35,982 nucleotides of DNA. It comes from an uncultured Paracoccaceae bacterium. GTDB taxonomy: Bacteria; Pseudomonadota; Alphaproteobacteria; Rhodobacterales; Rhodobacteraceae. Position numbers and translations under genes: made by a program. The DNA lies in assembly GCA_937895435.1 (NCBI GenBank), contig CALAXT010000013.1:1-35982 (forward strand), given 5' to 3'. Positions within the stretch are counted from its first letter, which is position 1; every line of letters starts with the position of its first letter. The notes beneath the pieces were generated by a model. That model was not told the origin of the DNA. It saw only the letters and a program-made list of their open reading frames with translations, and made no database searches. This document shows, in pieces, positions 33,204 to 35,982 of the stretch.

Positions 33204-34394
33204 TTACTCCAATCCAAATCGGGGGCGCAGGTGGATGCCAACAAAGCTACCCCCAAAAGCCGCTGCAAACCACAGCCAACCATGCAAACTGCCCGAAGCG
33301 ATCCCGCCAAACAATGCACCGATGTTGCAGCCAAACCCGAGCCGTGCGCCATATCCCATCGCCAGCCCGCCCAACACTGCCGCCACGATTGACCCCAGGG
33401 GCAGGGGGGCGCGTGGGGCGAATTTACCCACCAATCCAGCGGCCAACGCAGCCCCTAAAATGATCCCGAAATTCATCACCGATACCGTGTCGTTCAAAAC
33501 GGAGCTGCCAAGTGCGCGTGCATTGCCACCTGTTGCCCAAAACGGCCAATCGGCCACCCCAACCCCAAGTGCTTGCGCAATTTTTGCCGCCCACAGCCCA
33601 AAGCCATAGGTCACCGACCATGGATGCCCGGCAATCAACAGCGTGGCAATGTTAAGCCCGGCCAGACTTACGGCTGCGGCGAAAAGGGGCCAAGGCCCCT
33701 GCAACAAACGGCTTAGACCCCTGTGGGGCGCTGTGGGCGCGTGTTCAAGCGTGCCATGCGCGCGGCGTTCAAGCCACAGTGTCAGCAGCGCCAATATCCC
33801 CAACCCGCCCAATGTCAAAAACAGGGCACCGAAACTGCCCAAAGCTTGGCCCAGATTGACTGTGCCGATATTTGGCAGCGCCAACCACCACGGCAAATGT
33901 GCCGTGCCCAAAAGCGCACCGGCACAAAAAAAGACCAATGTGATCAGCATGCGCGCCGAACCACCGCCCACAGTGAACAGCGTGCCAGACCCGCAGCCAC
34001 CCCCCAATTGCATCCCCAAACCAAACAGCGCCGCACCGATGACAACCGAAATGCCCACCGGTGCAAATGCGCCTGAAAGCGTGCGGGGCGCGGCGATGTC
34101 GCCTGCCAACAGCGGAATAAACACAACCGCCGCCAGCGCCACCATCGCCAACTGCGCCCGCACCGCGCGCCCCCGCCTGTGTTGCACCAGCCGCCGCCAA
34201 CCACCGGTAAAGCCAAAAGCGGCATGATAAAGGGTCAGCCCCATCAGGCCACCGATCAGCAACAAAACCCCCTGACGCGGGCTGATGAGTGCAGCAAGTG
34301 TCAAGGGAAGCGCGATAAAAAGCCCTACCACCAGCGCAACAACGCCGCGGTCAGGCGCAGGGGTGGTGGGGGGAGATGCTTGTTGGGCGGACAT
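33204..34394 (-). CDS. YeeE/YedE family sulfur-compound transporter, second copy
   Basis: About 396 residues, roughly ten or more membrane helices. The two Sulf_transp signatures are FGLGMQLGGGCGSGTLF (Cys134) and YGARLGFGCNIGALFGG (Cys356). The early conserved position, Cys in TsuA-like proteins, reads F-G-F (YHAAFGFTGGWRR, about 57-69), so only two of the three pathway Cys are present. A His-containing loop (RRAHGTLEHAPTAPHRG) lies mid-protein. Probably moves thiosulfate or another sulfur species across the inner membrane. The ATG at 34394 is 47 bases after the rhodanese stop; the longer frame begins inside the rhodanese gene. Followed by the Cys-repeat peptide gene after 4 bases. Confidence 0.87.
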   Translation of the reverse strand: MSAQQASPPTTPAPDRGVVALVVGLFIALPLTLAALISPRQGVLLLIGGLMGLTLYHAAFGFTGGWRRLVQHRRGRAVRAQLAMVALAAVVFIPLLAGDIAAPRTLSGAFAPVGISVVIGAALFGLGMQLGGGCGSGTLFTVGGGSARMLITLVFFCAGALLGTAHLPWWLALPNIGTVNLGQALGSFGALFLTLGGLGILALLTLWLERRAHGTLEHAPTAPHRGLSRLLQGPWPLFAAAVSLAGLNIATLLIAGHPWSVTYGFGLWAAKIAQALGVGVADWPFWATGGNARALGSSVLNDTVSVMNFGIILGAALAAGLVGKFAPRAPLPLGSIVAAVLGGLAMGYGARLGFGCNIGALFGGIASGSLHGWLWFAAAFGGSFVGIHLRPRFGLE

Positions 34395-34441
34395 CAATGG
34401 TGCTTTCTCAGACAAAGGGGGCGCGCGCGCAAGATCAACTC

Positions 34442-35341
34442 TTATTGCAGCGGGTTCTTTGGATCTTGGCTCCAATCGGCCAATGAGCCGTCATACATCG
34501 ACACATTTTCTTGGCCGCCGACCTCAGACAGGCCAAACCACGCGATGCTTGCCCAGTGGCCTGTGTTGCAAAATGTGATTGTGGGTGCGCTGGCATCCAA
34601 GCCCGCTGCGGTGCGCAGCTGCGAGATTAGCCCACTATCCGCGAATTTGCCGCTATAAAAGCTGCTTTGATCCAAGTTTAATGCGGTTGGTATGGTGCCT
34701 GCGGCCCGCACAACGGGCGATTTTTCTTTGCCCTGAAACTGCTTTATCGGACGACCGTCGACCAATTCTGTTGGGTCTGTAATCGCAGCCCGCACCGCAT
34801 CGGCTGTGGCCAGTAATTCGGGGCGAAAGGCGGCGGTAAATGTGGTGGGTTGGGCTGTCGTTGGGGCAGTGCTGAGGGCACCATTTGCCGCAAGCCAAGC
34901 ATTTTGGCCACCATCCAGAATGGAAACGGCGTCGTGGCCCAGGACCTTGAAGGTCCAGTAAACCCGTGTGGCCTTGCCAAATTCGCTTGAATCAGAGCCC
35001 TGCGCCAAGATCACCACATGGGTATTCGCGCCCACGCCAAGCGCACCGATTTTCGCAGAAATATCGGCAATCGGTGGCAGCATGCCAGGCACGCCATTCA
35101 CTTTGGCCCGCCAACCATAGTCGCCATAGGGGGCGCTGACCGCACCCGGAATATGGCCTGCGCCATAGGCAAAGGCCGGTGGTTTGGGGTCTCGGATATC
35201 AATCACCAGCAGGTTTGGGGCCCCAAGATTTTGGGCCAACCATGCAGCGTCGACCAAGGGCTGTGCCTGGTGGGGTGCGGCAAAGGCGGGGGTGGTTAGC
35301 ACAAACGCGGCGGTGCCAAGAGCAATCAAAATTTGGTTCAT
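34442..35341 (-). CDS. Periplasmic sulfurtransferase with two rhodanese domains
   Basis: A 299-residue secreted enzyme. Signal peptide MNQILIALGTAAFVLTTPAFA, cleavage before APHQAQ. The N-terminal, non-catalytic rhodanese domain (about 27-155) has LLVIDIRDPKPP and GHIPGAVSAPYGDYGW. The C-terminal domain (about 175-295) has the active loop CNTGHWAS with Cys258, which carries the persulfide. It transfers sulfane sulfur from thiosulfate or a mercapto-acid to a thiol or cyanide acceptor. The start at ATG 35341 gives the signal peptide directly; an upstream in-frame start would bury it. A 21-bp dyad lies 15 bases before the ATG. First gene of the sulfur cluster. Confidence 0.9.
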   Translation of the reverse strand: MNQILIALGTAAFVLTTPAFAAPHQAQPLVDAAWLAQNLGAPNLLVIDIRDPKPPAFAYGAGHIPGAVSAPYGDYGWRAKVNGVPGMLPPIADISAKIGALGVGANTHVVILAQGSDSSEFGKATRVYWTFKVLGHDAVSILDGGQNAWLAANGALSTAPTTAQPTTFTAAFRPELLATADAVRAAITDPTELVDGRPIKQFQGKEKSPVVRAAGTIPTALNLDQSSFYSGKFADSGLISQLRTAAGLDASAPTITFCNTGHWASIAWFGLSEVGGQENVSMYDGSLADWSQDPKNPLQ

Positions 35342-35578
35342 GTTTTCATTCCAAGGGGTCAGGTTGCATCTGACCCGCGTGAGAGCATGAGGTCTGCGTT
35401 TTCTCAAGAAAATCCAGACATCTGCCCGTGCGAAAAGGGTAATCTTCGGGGGCGCGTTGTCCGTTTGGAAATTATGACTGAATTCAACGAAAAATTTGGA
35501 AATTTGGTTTTTACAAAGCCAAAAATTTTTATGCAGGCAAAATAATATTCCTGTTGTGCTGATTCGTCTGAGCAGGCG
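35342..35578 (-). promoter_or_regulatory. AT-rich promoter region of the rhodanese-YeeE cluster
   Basis: 237 bases, distinctly AT-rich at 35460-35550 compared with the rest of the window. The 35356-35376 dyad GGGTCAG-N7-CTGACCC sits next to the rhodanese ribosome site. I find no confident -35/-10 pair. No gene is visible in the gap. Confidence 0.45.
35356..35376. promoter_or_regulatory. 21-bp dyad/hairpin just before the rhodanese start
   Basis: GGGTCAG (35356-35362), 7 bases, CTGACCC (35370-35376): a perfect 7-bp inverted repeat whose end lies 15 bases upstream of the ATG. It could be a repressor operator or, as RNA, a hairpin that controls access to the ribosome site. Confidence 0.5.
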
Positions 35579-35982
35579 TCAGCGCACGCTTTCAATTGGC
35601 CCTTTGGCCCGGCCATGGATGAATTGATCAAGATAGGGATCACCGGAGTGATCCATATCGCCCACAGGCCCTGTCCATTGGATCACGCCACCGTGGAGCA
35701 TGGCGACCCGGTCGGCGATGGCGCGAACAGATGACATATCATGTGTGATGGTCATGGCGGTTGCGCCCATCTCAACGACGATTTCGCGCACCAGCGCATT
35801 GATAACGCCCGACATGATAGGATCAAGCCCGGTTGTCGGTTCATCAAAAAAGATGATTTCAGGCTCGGCGGCAATGGCGCGCGCAAGACCCACGCGTTTT
35901 TGCATGCCGCCTGACAGTTCTGCGGGGTAAAGATCAGCCACGCGCGGCGTCAGCCCAACGCGGCGCAGTTTTTCCAGCGCAA
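35579..35982 (-). CDS. ABC transporter ATP-binding protein, MlaF-like (partial, 5' end outside the window)
   Basis: Only the last 134 or so codons are present; the frame runs open to the window edge. It contains the signature SGGMQKRVGLARA, Walker B IIFFDEPTTGLDPI, and switch His in ITHDMSSV. The LSGGMxKRV form together with TTGLDP is typical of MlaF-type ATPases of Mce/MlaFEDB systems, which move phospholipids between inner and outer membranes. The permease (mlaE) and MCE protein genes would be expected just beyond the window. The GTG at 35941 is an internal codon, not the start. Confidence 0.85.
   Translation of the reverse strand, partial: ALEKLRRVGLTPRVADLYPAELSGGMQKRVGLARAIAAEPEIIFFDEPTTGLDPIMSGVINALVREIVVEMGATAMTITHDMSSVRAIADRVAMLHGGVIQWTGPVGDMDHSGDPYLDQFIHGRAKGPIESVR

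Noticed and set aside
32958-33392. Plus-strand frame with AEQGP/AEQGA repeats across the 15-bp array
   Set aside because: It lacks a ribosome site, overlaps two minus-strand genes in full, and the minus-strand frame has a GGAG site, correct operon spacing and silent codon variation.
34395-34475. N-terminal extension of the second YeeE/YedE gene
   Set aside because: It would start from a TTG inside the rhodanese gene with no ribosome site and adds a polar stretch not expected for the family.
35333-35545. Short plus-strand frame in the rhodanese upstream region
   Set aside because: It begins within the rhodanese signal-peptide coding end, has no good ribosome site, and its AT-rich body looks like promoter sequence.
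1-35982. Prophage, transposon, tRNA or toxin-antitoxin genes
   Set aside because: No integrase, transposase, terminal inverted repeats, tRNA cloverleaf or toxin-antitoxin pair was found on reading both strands.

Overview
The window looks like a chromosomal segment of an alphaproteobacterium, most likely a Rhodobacterales (Roseobacter-group) member. The reasons are a DUF1013/TrcR cell-cycle regulator, the dnaX-ybaB-recR operon, a short SRP RNA, a membrane-anchored cytochrome c of the c552/cy type, moderately high GC, and dense back-to-back operons of ABC importers. I see no phage, insertion sequence, tRNA, rRNA or CRISPR array. Family assignments are from reading motifs, without database searches.

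Layout. 1-3.4 kb: a GST converges on pheT across a perfect hairpin. 3.4-4.7 kb: TrcR and a small lipoprotein. 4.8-7.6 kb (minus): dnaX-ybaB-recR, the clamp-loader and recombinational-repair operon. 7.7-8.3 kb: a small tyrosine phosphatase on plus, whose 3' end just overlaps the SRP RNA gene on minus. 8.4-11.6 kb: a CpdB-like nucleotidase without a visible signal peptide, divergent from nudC. 11.6-13.1 kb: prephenate dehydratase, divergent from cytochrome c. 13.2-19.0 kb: a complete YejABEF-type peptide importer, followed by an extradiol-dioxygenase-like protein. 20-21 kb (minus): a YeeE/YedE (TsuA-like) sulfur-compound transporter with an FNR-like dyad upstream. 21.3-25.8 kb: a polyamine-type ABC importer (ATPase, binding protein, two permeases) with intra-operon hairpins. 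25.9-32.2 kb (minus): a tightly coupled seven-gene operon (SPOR lipoprotein, D-Ala-D-Ala carboxypeptidase, tmk, holB, tatD, MBL hydrolase, AEC transporter). 32.3-35.3 kb (minus): a four-gene cluster described below. 35.6 kb to the end: the C-terminal part of an MlaF-like ATPase.

The most interesting region is 32.3-35.4 kb. A secreted two-domain rhodanese, a YeeE/YedE channel, a 76-residue membrane or secreted peptide ending in six tandem P-C-S-A-(G/A) pentapeptides, and a His-rich protein (possibly DUF6969) lie head to tail with very short spacers. I infer an envelope sulfane-sulfur (thiosulfate/persulfide) handling system in which the Cys-repeat peptide could be a sulfur or metal carrier. 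This is a hypothesis. What the sequence shows is the gene order, the signal sequences, the good ribosome site of the small gene, and varied codons that conserve the repeat protein.
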